64,000 bases of DNA, taken from positions 2,542,001-2,606,000 of the forward strand of contig OX579642.1 in assembly GCA_951230915.1 (NCBI GenBank), given 5' to 3'. Below, one piece after another: positions 12,480-23,377 of the stretch. The stretch's first letter is position 1. The number at the start of each line of letters is the position of its first letter. This stretch comes from Antitrichia curtipendula. Taxonomy: Eukaryota; Streptophyta; Bryopsida; Hypnales; Leucodontaceae. The position numbers and the translations under genes are program-made. Below the pieces are notes generated by a model. It was not told the origin of the DNA. It worked only from the letters and a program-made list of their open reading frames with translations, and searched no databases.

Positions 12480-12604
12480 TGTTACTTTTCAATTGACTTA
12501 GTATTGAAATTGTGAAAGATAAAAAACCCGAATGTTAGTGAAATAACTATGCACGGACATGATGTTGTGTGATTATTGCACTAATTTCATATGTCTTAAA
12601 TAAG

Positions 12605-13686
12605 CACTACACTAAAACTGATAAATAATGTTGGGTGATAATTAGTATTGTTCCTTGTTTTTTACCCCCTACACTATTTTCCAACTTATGTGTAAATAGT
12701 GTTGGGGCATTTAGAGCATCGCTACGGTTGACTCGCCAAATGGGCACGTCAACTTCTTTTGTGGCGGCAAACGCGTCAAACAGGCTCACCAAGTGGGGTA
12801 CACGCCTTGTGAAAGTTCCGTTGATAAAAAACCAATTGTAAGAATTATATTTTAAGATTGTAAATTATGAAAATCAACTTTCAATTCATGAAAAAAAGCC
12901 TATTGAGCTTTCAAAAGAATTTACAACTTAAGTCGATTTTTCTATTGATAATAGTATATCTTTATATGCATGTGAAGTGGTAGGATGTTGAACAATCAGT
13001 ATGGTATATGCAAATTGGACTTACTAGGAGCTCAACACAATTCCTAAGTTTTGACAATGAGTGATCAAGTTTTCATCTTCAATTTATCCCATACTCTTTG
13101 AGAATCCATAATGGATAATGAGTTCCTTTATAAAACCACCTCTTCACCCTCTTAAAACGTAAGGTATGCCAATGCTGTAAATTACATGCATTGTCTATAG
13201 ATTTTTATAAGGTGCTATGTAAAATAACATTGGCATTATCTCATTTTTTTACAACTTGTAATTCCTGGGTCCTAGGATTAGCAAGCTAGGAGTGAGTAAT
13301 TGGAGGTCAGCTGTGGGTCTTTACCTCGAGAACGGGGTGAAAAGCACAATTTGACCATATGGTGAGCCGCAATAAAGCTCCACCATTTGGCCATGTATTT
13401 ATTAAAATGTAGTGAGCCCAGTCTGTTTTCGCCTGCCGTGGGGCCCTTCTTCAGGCTCCATTCGACCATTCGCCGTTTTTCGCTTATTTCGAGAGCTGCA
13501 GTGGGGAAGCTCTTAACTCTCGCCGTCAAACTCTGGCCCTTCCCTGGAAATGACCAAATTTTACTATAGAGCTAAAATAGTGTTAGAATGGATAAATAAT
13601 GATCTAATACTAACCTTGCAAATCACAATTAGTGTTAGATGGGGCAATTAGTGTAGCCAACACTATTTACCAGTTTTAGTGTAATG
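12605..13686. mobile_element. Terminal-inverted-repeat element (CACTACACTAAAACTG ends)
   Basis: The left end reads CACTACACTAAAACTG followed by a TAAATAATGTTGG-like stretch. The right end is its reverse complement with one mismatch in 16 (CATTACACTAAAACTG), and similarity continues for about 40 bp. The ends begin CACTA, but the 3-bp flanks (AAG and TTA) do not match, so CACTA membership is tentative. A related pair of ends occurs at 43813-44090. The interior is interrupted by the element at 12714-13512. It has no transposase. Confidence 0.55.
12714..13512. mobile_element. Possible PIF/Harbinger-type element nested in the previous one
   Basis: Direct TTA copies flank it at 12711-12713 and 13513-13515. 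The ends are GAGCATCGCTAC on the left and GAGCTTCCCCAC (as reverse complement) on the right. They resemble the GAGCATCCCCAC terminus of the clear PIF-type MITE at 20252. The terminal match is short with mismatches, so this is a moderate call. It is visibly richer in G+C than its surroundings and contains no convincing protein. Confidence 0.4.
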
Positions 13687-14502
13687 TTACGTGAAGTTAG
13701 TCTCTCATCACAAAAACACTAAAGTTGTACATTTTTAGTCATGCATAGTTATCCTGCAACTTTAGCACTTCAAACTCAAATATCATTGATATGCCTAAAC
13801 TGTATAGTATTAATGAATGTCAATATTATATTGTAACAATATTTCCAAATGAATGAATGTAACATGAAAATAGTACTTGAGTGCTTGACAATAATCATAC
13901 GATTATTATTAACAATTCGTGATAGAGGAACTTTGTGGTGATGTTTAGGTGACCACCATGTTAATCTGGTGGCTTCTTAAAGCTGTTGGCGCATCCTCAA
14001 CTGGCCTCGTCTAACTAGTTCTACAAGTGTTTACTTTGAACCTCGGAGGTGGACCCTAAACCTTGACGAAGGCTTCTAAAGCTTGTTACAAAAGTGCTGA
14101 TTTGACGAAGATTCTTGAAGGTTGTTAAATTAATATTGACCCTAAAATGGAGGAATACCTCTTTCTAAGAATAGGTTATTAGGGTTTTATTGGACAAAAA
14201 ATAATGAAATAATGAAAGATTGGTCAGATATTGCCATAGAGTTAAGTTTGTTCTTTTCATGAGAAGTATTTAGATAATTTTTAAATTGTTAAGTGTTCTT
14301 TCTATTGCAATGTTAGTGTCTATAGTTACTTTATGCTTCAACGCTGATTATTTATTGATAAATATCATTTTGATATATTACATGCTTATTTCATGTAATT
14401 CATTGTTGTAATTGTACATGTAAGATTCTTTTGAAGATTTGAAGATTCTTATTTGTTAAGTAAAAGCTCGCTGAAATAATCATTTTAAAGCTTAGAACTT
14501 GC
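13687..14502. other. No gene recognised
   Basis: This is AT-rich spacer between the nested elements and the decayed gene-like region. Nothing supported. Confidence 0.45.
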
Positions 14503-16837
14503 TTGCAGACTCTTAGAGTGCCCAATATTGGGACTCAATGGCGAGGAATAAGAATTTTGGACATAGGCATGGAAATGTCATACTTGAAGAAATCCTTGTA
14601 CAAGAGATTCTTCAAGACAAAGGATGCAGACAATTGCTTGCACCAACAGCTCAAAAGGGCTACTCTTATCTTGAAGACAGTCCTAACCGGAAGAAGAAGT
14701 CTATCTCGGAGGTAATTTTTCTGTCACATAACTCCAAGAAACGAAGTCATGCTGCAACAATAGTAGTGCAGGAAATAAACGGTAAAAGAAAACCTCATGG
14801 CAAAGTTGTGGCCAAAGACCATCCAATCCTAACAACAATTGAACATTGTGGTTCACTGTCAAGGGAGCGGGACCACTGCCACAATGATATGATGCTCGAC
14901 CCCTTGGTGAGAGGAAGAAGGGTTTTAGAGTTTCGTCACCCTAAACCACAAATATAGTTTGTTAGTAAGGTGCATGCTACTATGAAGAACATAGAAACCA
15001 TTGAAGAACTTCATGATGAAACTTTCCTTCAAAATGTGCTAAATTCAACAAGTTATAGTAAAGAAGTTGAAGTTTAGCAAGAAGGTCTTCATTCATCATC
15101 AACACACTATTATAGGGAAGTTGTGGAGCATTTGTTGTTTTTCTTGTCGCCTAATTAGAGGAACACATTTAGTAGGACACATCTAATTGTAGCATTTCCT
15201 AAACCACTTCCAAAAGTAGAAATAGAAGAATTTCAAGTGGAGGTACTTGATCATGTAGAGGTCAACCAGGTTTTTCCTAGAAGATGGCATGATATGGACT
15301 CTTGCATGCCTCTTCCCAAATCAATTCTGGAATGTTCTAAGTGGATTGATGGCTACTAAAGCAAAATAGTAAGAGGAAATGAGTTCAATAAGAAGCTGTA
15401 GCAACTTGTCAAGGAGGAGAAGAAATTTATAAAGAAGCAAGCAAAGAAGCTTGTGAAAGAGTCAAAACAAGAAAAGAAGCGTGTAAAGAAGTCAAAACAA
15501 GCAATAAAGTTTTTAGATGAAGAAAATGAGGTACTTGCCAAAAGTCCAACAACTCTTGGATTGGAAGAGTCAACGCAAGGTAATTCAACAATGAAGTCTC
15601 CACTTGCCCCTGCCTAGTGTAATTCAAGTGCTTTGGGTTGAAGCCTTGGAAGACAAACACCAAATATGAAGGATTTGTGCCCATCCACGAGTAAATCCTT
15701 CAGTAAACCTTGCGATTCAGTCTGTGGGACTTTGGTTGCTGATTATGATTCGGTAGCGGATTTAACTAGTTGGGGCATAATGAAAAATATTTTTTTGTTT
15801 GAAATCAACTCTGTTACAACTCCAATTGAAGAATTCTCAAAGCACATGCGTTGCTATGCCTTTGAGTAAGCAACTTTTGAGTTTCTTTAGCACAAGGATT
15901 GGAATAAACAATGTCCGTAGTTGAAAGCTCGATTTATACTAAAGTTGAAGAAAGTCTACCCTGGTCCTTGGGATGCTAAAAATATTTTGAAGGCAACTGG
16001 GGTCAATTTTTGAAAACGTAGAACACACTTGAAGAGGAATTTTGAATGATCCAAAAATCCTTAACAAATTTCGTAGCTTGCAAGGTGCTCTAAGGGGTCA
16101 TGGAAAATCATCTACGATTCTACAAAGGACATAAAGAAGCAGAGGAAGGAAAAATTGTGTAAAGAGGCTACAAAAAAGCCACTAAATGTGCAAGGATGCA
16201 TCCATTGGTGTAGACCACAGGGAATCAAAGGCCTCTATGATCATTTTGTAAGTGTCCTTTGAACTCTCCACTTGTTATTTTTCTATGTTCAAGAGTCTAT
16301 TCTAATAATGTCACTCTCATAACCTCAAACATCTGTAAAAATGTATGTGTGATGTTGTCTGTATATTAACAAATCTTATGTGATAATTAAGTGAAAGATT
16401 GTCGTTGGGTTGTTAAAAGCTTTGTAATCGATTTAGATACAATCTTGTAACTTGTTTGAAGTAAAAACGTTAAAGCCTTCATAGAATTTAGTTTGCCATT
16501 ATGGCCATACATATACTATGATATCATAGTATGCTACTTATTGCAGGTGGACTTCTTTAACCAACCTCCAATTGATGAGGAGCTTGAATATGGCAAAGTG
16601 AATGGGTGGTTGGTTCTTATAGAGAAGAGGGGAACTTTACAGAAAATGTTAGATCCACTTAAAGGCAAAAAAGTAATGCCTATAAGAAATAATACCAAGT
16701 CTACCCCCATAGATCTAGTAGGTTGCAATCTAAAAAATGAATCCAATAGTCCTAATACTACTACCTCCAGAACTTCTTCAAATTCCAAAAGCAATGGTGA
16801 TAGTGATACTTTTATCTTCGAATCAAAGGAGGAATAG
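14503..16837 (+). pseudogene. Decayed multi-exon gene, probably transposon-related
   Basis: Several plus-strand stretches read like protein but are broken by stops and frame changes. 14538-14957 gives about 139 residues (starting MARNKNFGHRHGN). About 15400-15615 gives a Lys-rich coiled-coil-like stretch (KKQAKKLVKESKQEKK). About 15920-16250 contains KKVYPGPWDAKNILKATG, then RRTHLKRNF, then a basic helix and GCIHWCRPQGIKGLYDHF. 16544-16837 encodes VDFFNQPPIDEELEYGKVNG and a Ser/Asn-rich acidic tail. The tryptophan and basic pattern resembles accessory proteins of plant CACTA elements, but I cannot name the family. The density of stops makes function unlikely. Confidence 0.4.
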
Positions 16838-17815
16838 GTTTGTACCAACTATAAACTTTTACTCTTGTGGTAGTTCACTGTATAATGAAATTTTTTCTTC
16901 ATTGATTTTTTCTTTAGTCAAATACAGATCTTTTTCTCAAATCTAGAAGAACAAGATTTGATATCAGCAGTATCATCGTTCTTGATGCTCAGATTTAAAT
17001 TTTAGAATGAGACTGTATAATTTATTTATTTGTCATAACAAAAAAACAATGTTTAATGGAAGATTGGATTTGCCTTAAATAAGTTACTTATATTGGAGGA
17101 CTTTGGTGTTGTTCGTAGATGGCCACCAAGTTCAAATTGAGTGTTGGAGTTTGAAGGTGAGGAAATTTCACATTTAGCTCAAGGAATTTTGTCTGAAGAA
17201 TACGGTCATTTTGGGTGTGAGATTAATCAATATATTTTTAGAATTTTGTATGTAAGGTGAATTTGATTGTACAAAGTATACACAATCTCTCAGTAGAAAA
17301 GTGAAAATGCCAAAATTGTAAACCCTGAACATTGTCGTTGTTTCTTATTTTTGCAAAATCTAATGTACACCCTAAATGCAAATGATACTCGAGGCAAAGT
17401 TGTCGGATCATTTCAGCCCTCATATGTATGTAATGTAGGATTTTAAAGTGCTTCTAGCAGACCCTATGAGAAGGAAAAAAGAGTATAGATTTGTTTTTTA
17501 TTTTTGTTTCTTTGGTCTAGCTAAGAAGGCTTGGCCAATGTTCTCTTGATTCTCTTTAATGTAATGGGTCTCCCATTTATTCAAAAAACAAAATCAAAAA
17601 AATTGAAGCTAAAAATAGTAGTTTTTTGAAGTAAAAAAAACAACCTAATTATAATACAAATATAACAACCTAAATTAAGTTGGCTTAATATAGCAACCTA
17701 AATTTGGTAAAGCTACAACTAGAAATTTCAACTGGAAACTCCAATAAAGTTGTTCTCACATAGACAAGAAACTTTGCTCAATCCATGTTCCAAAACGTTG
17801 CTCAACCTGAACAAT
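16838..17815. other. No gene recognised
   Basis: This is AT-rich spacer. No supported coding region or bounded repeat. Confidence 0.45.
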
Positions 17816-17978
17816 GTTTTCAACGTTGCTTGAGCCTCTAGTTTACTTATCTAGTGGCTATAAACAATATTTGAGACAAGCTTGTAGTACGTTTTCAATG
17901 TTGCTTGAGCCTGTAGTTTACTTATCTAGTTTACTTATCTAGTGGCTTTAAACAACATTTGAGACAAGCTTGTAGTTC
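17816..17978. repeat. Tandem duplication, 75-bp unit, with inner 13-bp duplication
   Basis: The unit begins GTTTTCAACGTTGCTTGAGC at 17816 and recurs at 17891 with few differences. The second copy is lengthened by an internal repeat of AGTTTACTTATCT. It is the first of a chain of tandem duplications that runs to 19830. Confidence 0.75.
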
Positions 17979-18107
17979 ACTTATCCAGTGTACCAAGCAA
18001 CATTTGGCGTGATGCAAAACCACTTTGTTTCTAGTAGTGTCTGTCAAATATATGTCAAATAAAGAAATCCCTATGATGGATCTAAAATTAGGCATCCTAT
18101 GCATGTG

Positions 18108-18422
18108 CCATTGAGCGCAATTCAATATGAACGCAAACCTTTTTAGTCACTATAATTATGTAACTCAATGCCATTGAATGCAATTCAACATGAATACAAA
18201 CCTTTTTAGTCACTATAATTATATAACTCAATGGCATTGAGTGCAATTCAACATGAATACAAACCTTTTTAGTCACTATAATTATATAACTCAATGGCAT
18301 TGAGTGCAATTCAACATGAATACAAACCTTTTTAGTCACTATAATTATATAACTCAATGCCATTGAGTGCAATTCAACATGAATACAAACCTTTTTAGTC
18401 ACTATAATTATGTAACTCAATT
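18108..18422. repeat. 63-bp tandem repeat, five copies
   Basis: Units start at 18108, 18171, 18234, 18297 and 18360. A sixth, diverged unit follows at 18423. Each contains CAATTCAACATGAATACAAA, then CCTTTTTAGTCACTATAATT. Because 63 is divisible by three, the minus strand shows an apparent 21-residue protein repeat, which I take to be an artefact. A related single stretch (TTCAACATGAATACAAACTT) is found near 45835, so the unit derives from a dispersed repeat. Confidence 0.9.
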
Positions 18423-18562
18423 CATGCATATATCAATGTCTTTGAATCCAATTAAAGATAAATACAAACTTTTGTTGTTTAGGGTTTATATACTTTGTAT
18501 GTCAAATAGGCATAAAAATCCACAAACTTTCAAAATTAGTCTTCACAAGCATTTCAAGGGCT

Positions 18563-18612
18563 TGTTAATTAGTGATGCCAAGTGCTTGGGAGTTGTACAA
18601 ACTCTCGTTGTC
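18563..18612 (-). pseudogene. Fragment resembling the 3' end of the gene at 20408-20836
   Basis: Read on the minus strand this encodes LYNSQALGITN and a stop, against VYNSQALGIANQ and a stop in the gene at 20.4 kb. The downstream AAGCCCTTGAAA also matches the gene's 3' flank (GAGCCCTTCAAA). Most differences are synonymous. Homology fades upstream, so only the tail is present. The two units at 18713-18888 carry a more diverged version. Confidence 0.5.
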
Positions 18613-18712
18613 ACTATTACATACCTCAATTCACACACCTAATCTACACCAAATATACAAAAAACACCATAATAAAAACTTCCAAAATTTAGCTTCCCAA
18701 ACTTACCTTTCA

Positions 18713-18888
18713 AGGGCTTGTTAATTGATAAGTGCCAAGTGCTTGAGAGTTGGTTCACATATTCCAATAAAAGTTTCCATAACCACCTTCTATAATAAAA
18801 AGGGCTTGTTAATTGATAAGTGCCAAGTGCTTGAGAGTTGGTTCACATACTCCAATAAAAGTTTCCATAACCACCTTCTATAATAAAA
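18713..18888. repeat. 88-bp tandem duplication, two copies
   Basis: Copies at 18713-18800 and 18801-18888 are nearly identical. Both start AGGGCTTGTTAATTGATAAG and include GCCAAGTGCTTGAGAGTTGG. The beginning of the unit is related to the gene tail fragment at 18563. Confidence 0.9.
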
Positions 18889-19062
18889 GCATCCATAACT
18901 GACCGAATAAGCAACTTAGGACATGATGTGTAGTTGAGGAAGGCGAAGGAAACATTTCCAAGAGGTGCAAAGATAGAAATGAGGGGGGTTGCCAAAATTT
19001 GGTAATTTATCACTTGAATTGAAATTTCTATGAATTTTGGAAGGCAAAACTTGGTCTGGACC

Positions 19063-19226
19063 CATGTTCCATTTCACTATTTCAAAACCGCTCCTTTGAG
19101 AGACTAAGGTAAACCAGCCTATGACAGGCCAAGTGCCTAATACACATGTTCCATTTCACTATTTCAAAACCGCTCCTTTGAGAGACTAAGGTAAACCAGC
19201 CTATGACAGGCCAAGTGCCTAATACA
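19063..19226. repeat. 82-bp tandem duplication, two copies
   Basis: Copies at 19063-19144 and 19145-19226 start CATGTTCCATTTCACTATTT. No difference between them was noticed, which suggests a recent event. Confidence 0.9.
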
Positions 19227-19330
19227 GACATCTATAAGATGACCCATTACAATTTTCCATCAATCTGTGCCAGGTTTTTTCCAATTAATGTAAGCAAAAC
19301 TTTATTAGGTAGGTTGATGGCTGAAATCAG

Positions 19331-19450
19331 TGTTTTGTATGATGGTGATGGAGATGTTAGTGTTTTGTATGATGGTGATGGAGATGTTAGTGTTTTGTAT
19401 GATGGTGATGGAGATGTTAGTGTTTTGTATGATGGTGATGGAGATGTTAG
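19331..19450. repeat. 30-bp tandem repeat, four identical copies
   Basis: Units start at 19331, 19361, 19391 and 19421. Each reads TGTTTTGTATGATGGTGATG followed by GAGATGTTAG. The 30-bp period is in frame and gives an apparent VLYDGDGDVS protein repeat in a short open frame. There is no other sign of coding. Confidence 0.95.
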
Positions 19451-19477
19451 AGACTGTTTTAGGAACTCGTCCCTTTC

Positions 19478-19667
19478 TAGTGTAATTCATTACATGAACT
19501 AACTTTTTTTATTCCTTTATGTCATGTCCATGTTAGAAAATATTTCAACCATGTTAGGAAATATTGTAACTCTAGTGTAATTCATTACATGAACTAACTT
19601 TTTTTATTCCTTTATGTCATGTCCATGTTAGAAAATATTTCAACCATGTTAGGAAATATAGTAACTG
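19478..19667. repeat. 95-bp tandem duplication, two copies
   Basis: Copies start at 19478 and 19573 with TAGTGTAATTCATTACATGA. The match is almost complete over 95 bp. The block directly adjoins the next repeat. Confidence 0.9.
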
Positions 19668-19830
19668 CATTGGGTGGTTTGATGACCACCATGGGTATAG
19701 TTTTTGATGGTTGTGGGATATGCATTGGGTGGTTTGATGACCACCATGGGTATAGTTTTTGATGGTTGTGGGATATGCATTGGGTGGTTTGATGACCACC
19801 ATGGGTATAGTTTTTGATGGTTGTGGGATA
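19666..19830. repeat. 55-bp tandem repeat, three identical copies
   Basis: Units start at 19666, 19721 and 19776 with TGCATTGGGTGGTTTGATGA, followed by CCACCATGGG. The period is 55 bp with no visible difference between copies. Confidence 0.95.
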
Positions 19831-20251
19831 GTCTACAGACTGTTTTGAGCCATCTGGCCAATTCACTTCAAAAATCTGTAACAAATTCATACTTTGTCAA
19901 AAAAAAAAAATTTCAATTGTTCTACCAATTTTAGGCAATCTGCCTGTCATTCACTCTGGCACTCCAAACCAATCAGATGTGAAAAGAATGGAGGAATTGA
20001 TGGTTGGAAATCAAGAACTCATGAGTTTGGAAATTAGTCCCAGACTCTCACTAGATTTTTTGGAAATTAGTCCCAACCTCTGCTGCATTTCTGCCACCCT
20101 ACTGACTGCCAATGGGGTGCTGGTTGGGTGGTGGGTGGCTCTAAGATAGTCTGCTCTAAAAGCGACCACTTAAGCCTACCTTATGTCAAATACACAAAAA
20201 AAACAAAAACAAAAACAATCATGATCAAACCTCCTAAATTGTACTTCCTAA

Positions 20252-20381
20252 GAGCATCCCCACTCCAACACGGGGAAGCAACACTTCAAATGGTCTGAAC
20301 CATTGATCTTAGAAAATTTTCTAAGATCAATGGTTCAGACCATTTGAAGTGTTGCTTCCCCGTGTTGGAGTGGGGATGCTC
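20252..20381. mobile_element. Perfectly palindromic PIF/Harbinger (Tourist-like) MITE
   Basis: The element is 130 bp, made of two 65-bp arms with no loop and no mismatch found by eye. The terminus is GAGCATCCCCACTCCAAC. TAA target duplications lie at 20249-20251 and 20382-20384. TTA/TAA target sites and a GAGCAT-type terminus fit PIF/Harbinger MITEs. It begins 24 bp beyond the stop codon of the minus-strand gene at 20408, so it probably lies in that gene's 3' untranslated region. Confidence 0.85.
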
Positions 20382-20407
20382 TAACCCTTTTGAAGGGCTC
20401 GCCTTAA

Positions 20408-20836
20408 CTACTGATTAGCGATGCCCAGTGCCTGGGAGTTGTACACGTGCTGCGCGAAGTCCGCCACGAGTCCCCTCAGCAAGGTCGCCTGCGTCAGCGC
20501 GTCCGCGTGGGCGCCCTGGTACTGCTCCAGCGCCTCCAGCAGCTTGCCGATCTCCATCACCATGCTTCTGCACTGGACTGTCAAAGTGCGAGAGACGCCC
20601 TCGAAGGCGGCCAAGCTGTTGAGGTGGGCATTCATCTGCTGGCCTAAGGCTCCCAGAAGCCCCGCTCCGTGCGCGTCCATCACGGCCCTCAAATTAGCAG
20701 GCTCAGCCATCAGCTGTACTGCAGGCACTTCTTCTTTGCCAGGAGGAATGAGCTGCTGCTGCCTGGTGGCCGCCTTCGACCTTGACGATGAGCCCTTGCG
20801 CTTCGGTTCTTTCATGGAGAACAACCAACCAACCAA
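20408..20836 (-). CDS. Small helical protein of unknown function
   Basis: This is an intronless frame of 142 codons if it starts at the first Met (20836), or 135 from the Met at 20815 (MKEPKRKGSSSR). The second start gives a basic, Ser-rich N-terminus typical of a real one. The body is Ala/Leu/Gln-rich and predicted largely alpha-helical (for example NAHLNSLAAFEGVSRTL and MEIGKLLEALEQYQGAHADA). There is no signal peptide, membrane segment or known motif, and I do not recognise the family. Strong G+C enrichment against an AT-rich background supports coding. A diverged copy of the last codons at 18563 with mainly synonymous changes also supports coding. The opposite strand has a longer-looking frame, but it lacks this support. 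Confidence 0.6.
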   Translation of the reverse strand: MVGWLFSMKEPKRKGSSSRSKAATRQQQLIPPGKEEVPAVQLMAEPANLRAVMDAHGAGLLGALGQQMNAHLNSLAAFEGVSRTLTVQCRSMVMEIGKLLEALEQYQGAHADALTQATLLRGLVADFAQHVYNSQALGIANQ

Positions 20837-23377
20837 CGGATCGAGAACTTCTTGACCAGTAAGCTAGTTTTCAATTGATCCAAAGATCGATCGAAGAGCA
20901 ACGAGAAATTAACGAAGACCGAGTAGACCTGTTGAAGATCGATAGTTCTATTACAAAAGCTGCCTAGACAACAAGGAGGCTACCTAGCTACCTGTGGTGA
21001 TCGATACGACTATGGACTGTCTAGTAGTAGACAAGTTACCGGTTTAAGAATCGAATGCCACAAAACAATGAAACGGACACAAGCAAATGTTAGCTAGAAT
21101 AATTAATTAATGTTCAGTCGATTTCATTGTAATGATGTGGAATCGAATTGAGTGGCATGGAATCGATGAACCGAATTGCAAAATCGAATTGCAATCTTCT
21201 CGATCTGCTAGTAAGTTTGCCGCTGCGTTAGCTTTGCTACTAACTGAACTTTCATGAAATTTTGAGACTGAAGAAAAACTCTGATCGATCCTATTGAAAG
21301 AGTCTGTTAAAAGTTGTATGTTCTAATAACAAAGGATGCCCTCCGATCCACGAGACTCTATGACCTTGTCACACTACTAAACAGAGAATCAAATGCAACA
21401 GCAAAAGAAAACGGAGAGAAATTGAGAGGCAATAGAAGTGTCGATCTGCAGAGGCAGTAGAATCAAGTAAGAATGGAATAATTGTAGGGACCGAAGCTTA
21501 ATATTTAATATACACACCATGCATGCCACGTGTGAGGTTATGAGAGCGTCAACCGCCTCTGGACAGAGAATGGAATGTAGAAGCGTAAGAGGCACAGACA
21601 GAAATGAGTACGTTTTTAAAATGAAACTGAAGGGTCTCAATGAATTCATCATATATAGGACTTCCATTTCAGGAACGCTATACGTCGGTGATACTGTAAC
21701 ATCTAGAATACCAATGGTCTCAATTCAATCTCTGGCCGGACAGGTTCATAATTAAAGCGGTTATCTAAGTCTGACTGAGCTGGAAATTAATCTGGGGAGG
21801 TTAAAGTTCTTGAAATTGTTTTTTCATTAAATTTTTCCTTGAAAGACAAATGGAATTGGCATCTAACCTAAATTGTTTCATATTTTTTGGAACTTCATGG
21901 AATTAGTTATGAATTTTTGAAGTTGGAAACGCAGTGGTCACTAAAAGCGTCCACCTACTGCAATGTAGACTATTTATGCATTGTTACTTGGTGTAATTAT
22001 GAGAAATCATAATGTAAAAATAGTGTACATTTCAGGAGGTGGAGGCTTTTAGAGTTTGAGTGTGCTGTGGGTCTCCTACAAGTATGTTCTTACTTGGTGT
22101 TTAGAGCGGTGTTAGAGAGGGTCTTACACTATTACAACATGATGTACTTTGTGTGTGGTCCAAGTAAGGAGATTTTAGTCATGACTTTTCTTGTGATTTT
22201 TAAGGGAGGGTTGTTATTAAAATTTACTAAAAATACATTAATTTTCTTTAAAATTATTTACTAGGACTATGCATAAAACACACCTTATTGTGCTAGTGAT
22301 TCAGGCATGAATTTTAGGTACACCTTTGGGTTGGATTCACGTTGCTAACATCATAGTCCCTTGACATCATTGAGGTATCTTTATGTTGTTTGTTGCCTTT
22401 GCATCTTTTCTTTTCTTTTGTTGCTCTAAGGTGTATAATGTAATATGCGCATTGTTTTAATCATTCAAACCAACATGCAAATGTATATTCACACTTGATA
22501 TTAAGAATGGTGTTTGCAATATTCCGAATTTTCTCAAAAGTAAAACAAGATCCCTAAATAAATTAAGTCCAAAATGAAAATATTTGAAGTTCAACTACAT
22601 AGAGTACAACAAATTGTCACTCGTATTCACATGCACCATGTAATCACAGCACTCACATCTATGTATCCTCAAGATTTTGTAAGCGCTGATTTGGGGCGAT
22701 TTGGGACAAGTTGTGCACTTTCACAGTGTTCTGTTTCTTATCATATGGATCCATCATATTCATTATTATGGACAAAATTTCTAGAATACTATTTGAATCT
22801 GCAAAAAAATCTCCTCCACTAAAACACAAAATTTCTTACATGTAATCAAATTTATCAACCATGATGTCGAAGCACAAGCATCACAGGTGAAAAAATGCAA
22901 GCATTTGCGAACGAGCTTCGAAATAGGACCAAGCTTTTCCCGTAACTCCTTAATAAAATTTTGTACTGTGCACAATGCCTATTGTCTTTTCCTTTTCTTA
23001 CAATGAAGATCAAAAACAAAGTCCACAAACATGGAAGGTGCAACAAAATACCCTAACCTTGTATGTCACATGTGGATTTTGGACCCACCTGGCTCCGACT
23101 TCCAGCACCAAAGTGTTGTCTAGGATGCCAATATTAAGCTGAAATATCTTCTTATAGTCTTGACAAGAATTTAAGGGTACAATCGTCGTGTACAGTCGTC
23201 AGATGGCCATTGATTTCCTGCAAAGAGGATCATGATTGGGATCTGGCAAATCAAGTTTGAGAGACTGAGGTGTTAACAGAAAAAAAATATGCATTCACCT
23301 TCTAAACCCTACAATTACCCTAAGTCTTTCGATTGGGCTATTGATTGTTGGTACAGGCAGATATACAGCAATACTAG
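20837..23377. other. Upstream region of the small gene and VAC14 3' flank; no gene recognised
   Basis: 20837-21500 is the likely 5' flank of the minus-strand gene. 21800-22000 holds a copy of a dispersed repeat also seen at 37250-37430 (shared CATATTTTTTGGA, TGGAATTAGTTA and TCTTGAAGTTG-like words). The rest is AT-rich without supported features. Confidence 0.45.

Noticed and set aside
14503..14957. Intact novel gene
   Set aside because: Downstream continuation of the coding-like sequence is broken by many stops; more likely the best-preserved part of a decayed transposon gene.
18021..18039. CTAGTAGTG, a possible CACTA right terminus
   Set aside because: No matching left terminus with the same ~20 bp was found upstream; nine bases are too few to call.
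18097..18429. Minus-strand open frame with a 21-residue repeat
   Set aside because: It follows from the 63-bp tandem repeat being divisible by three; the low-complexity sequence has no start context or domain.
19203..19502. Open frame with VLYDGDGDVS repeats, reminiscent of calcium-binding Asp-rich motifs
   Set aside because: The repeats are four identical 30-bp DNA units in a duplication hotspot, and the flanks are not coding-like.
17816..19830. Possible CRISPR-like array
   Set aside because: There are no short conserved repeats with unique spacers; the units are contiguous tandem duplications in a plant genome.
20421..20855. 144-codon plus-strand frame opposite the small GC-rich gene
   Set aside because: The nearby diverged tail fragment preserves the minus-strand frame and stop, and the plus-strand protein is Cys/Ser-rich and unstructured.
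22781..23046. Overlapping minus-strand frames as extra VAC14 exons
   Set aside because: They lie beyond the best terminal exon and have no similarity to VAC14 proteins or matching splice phase.
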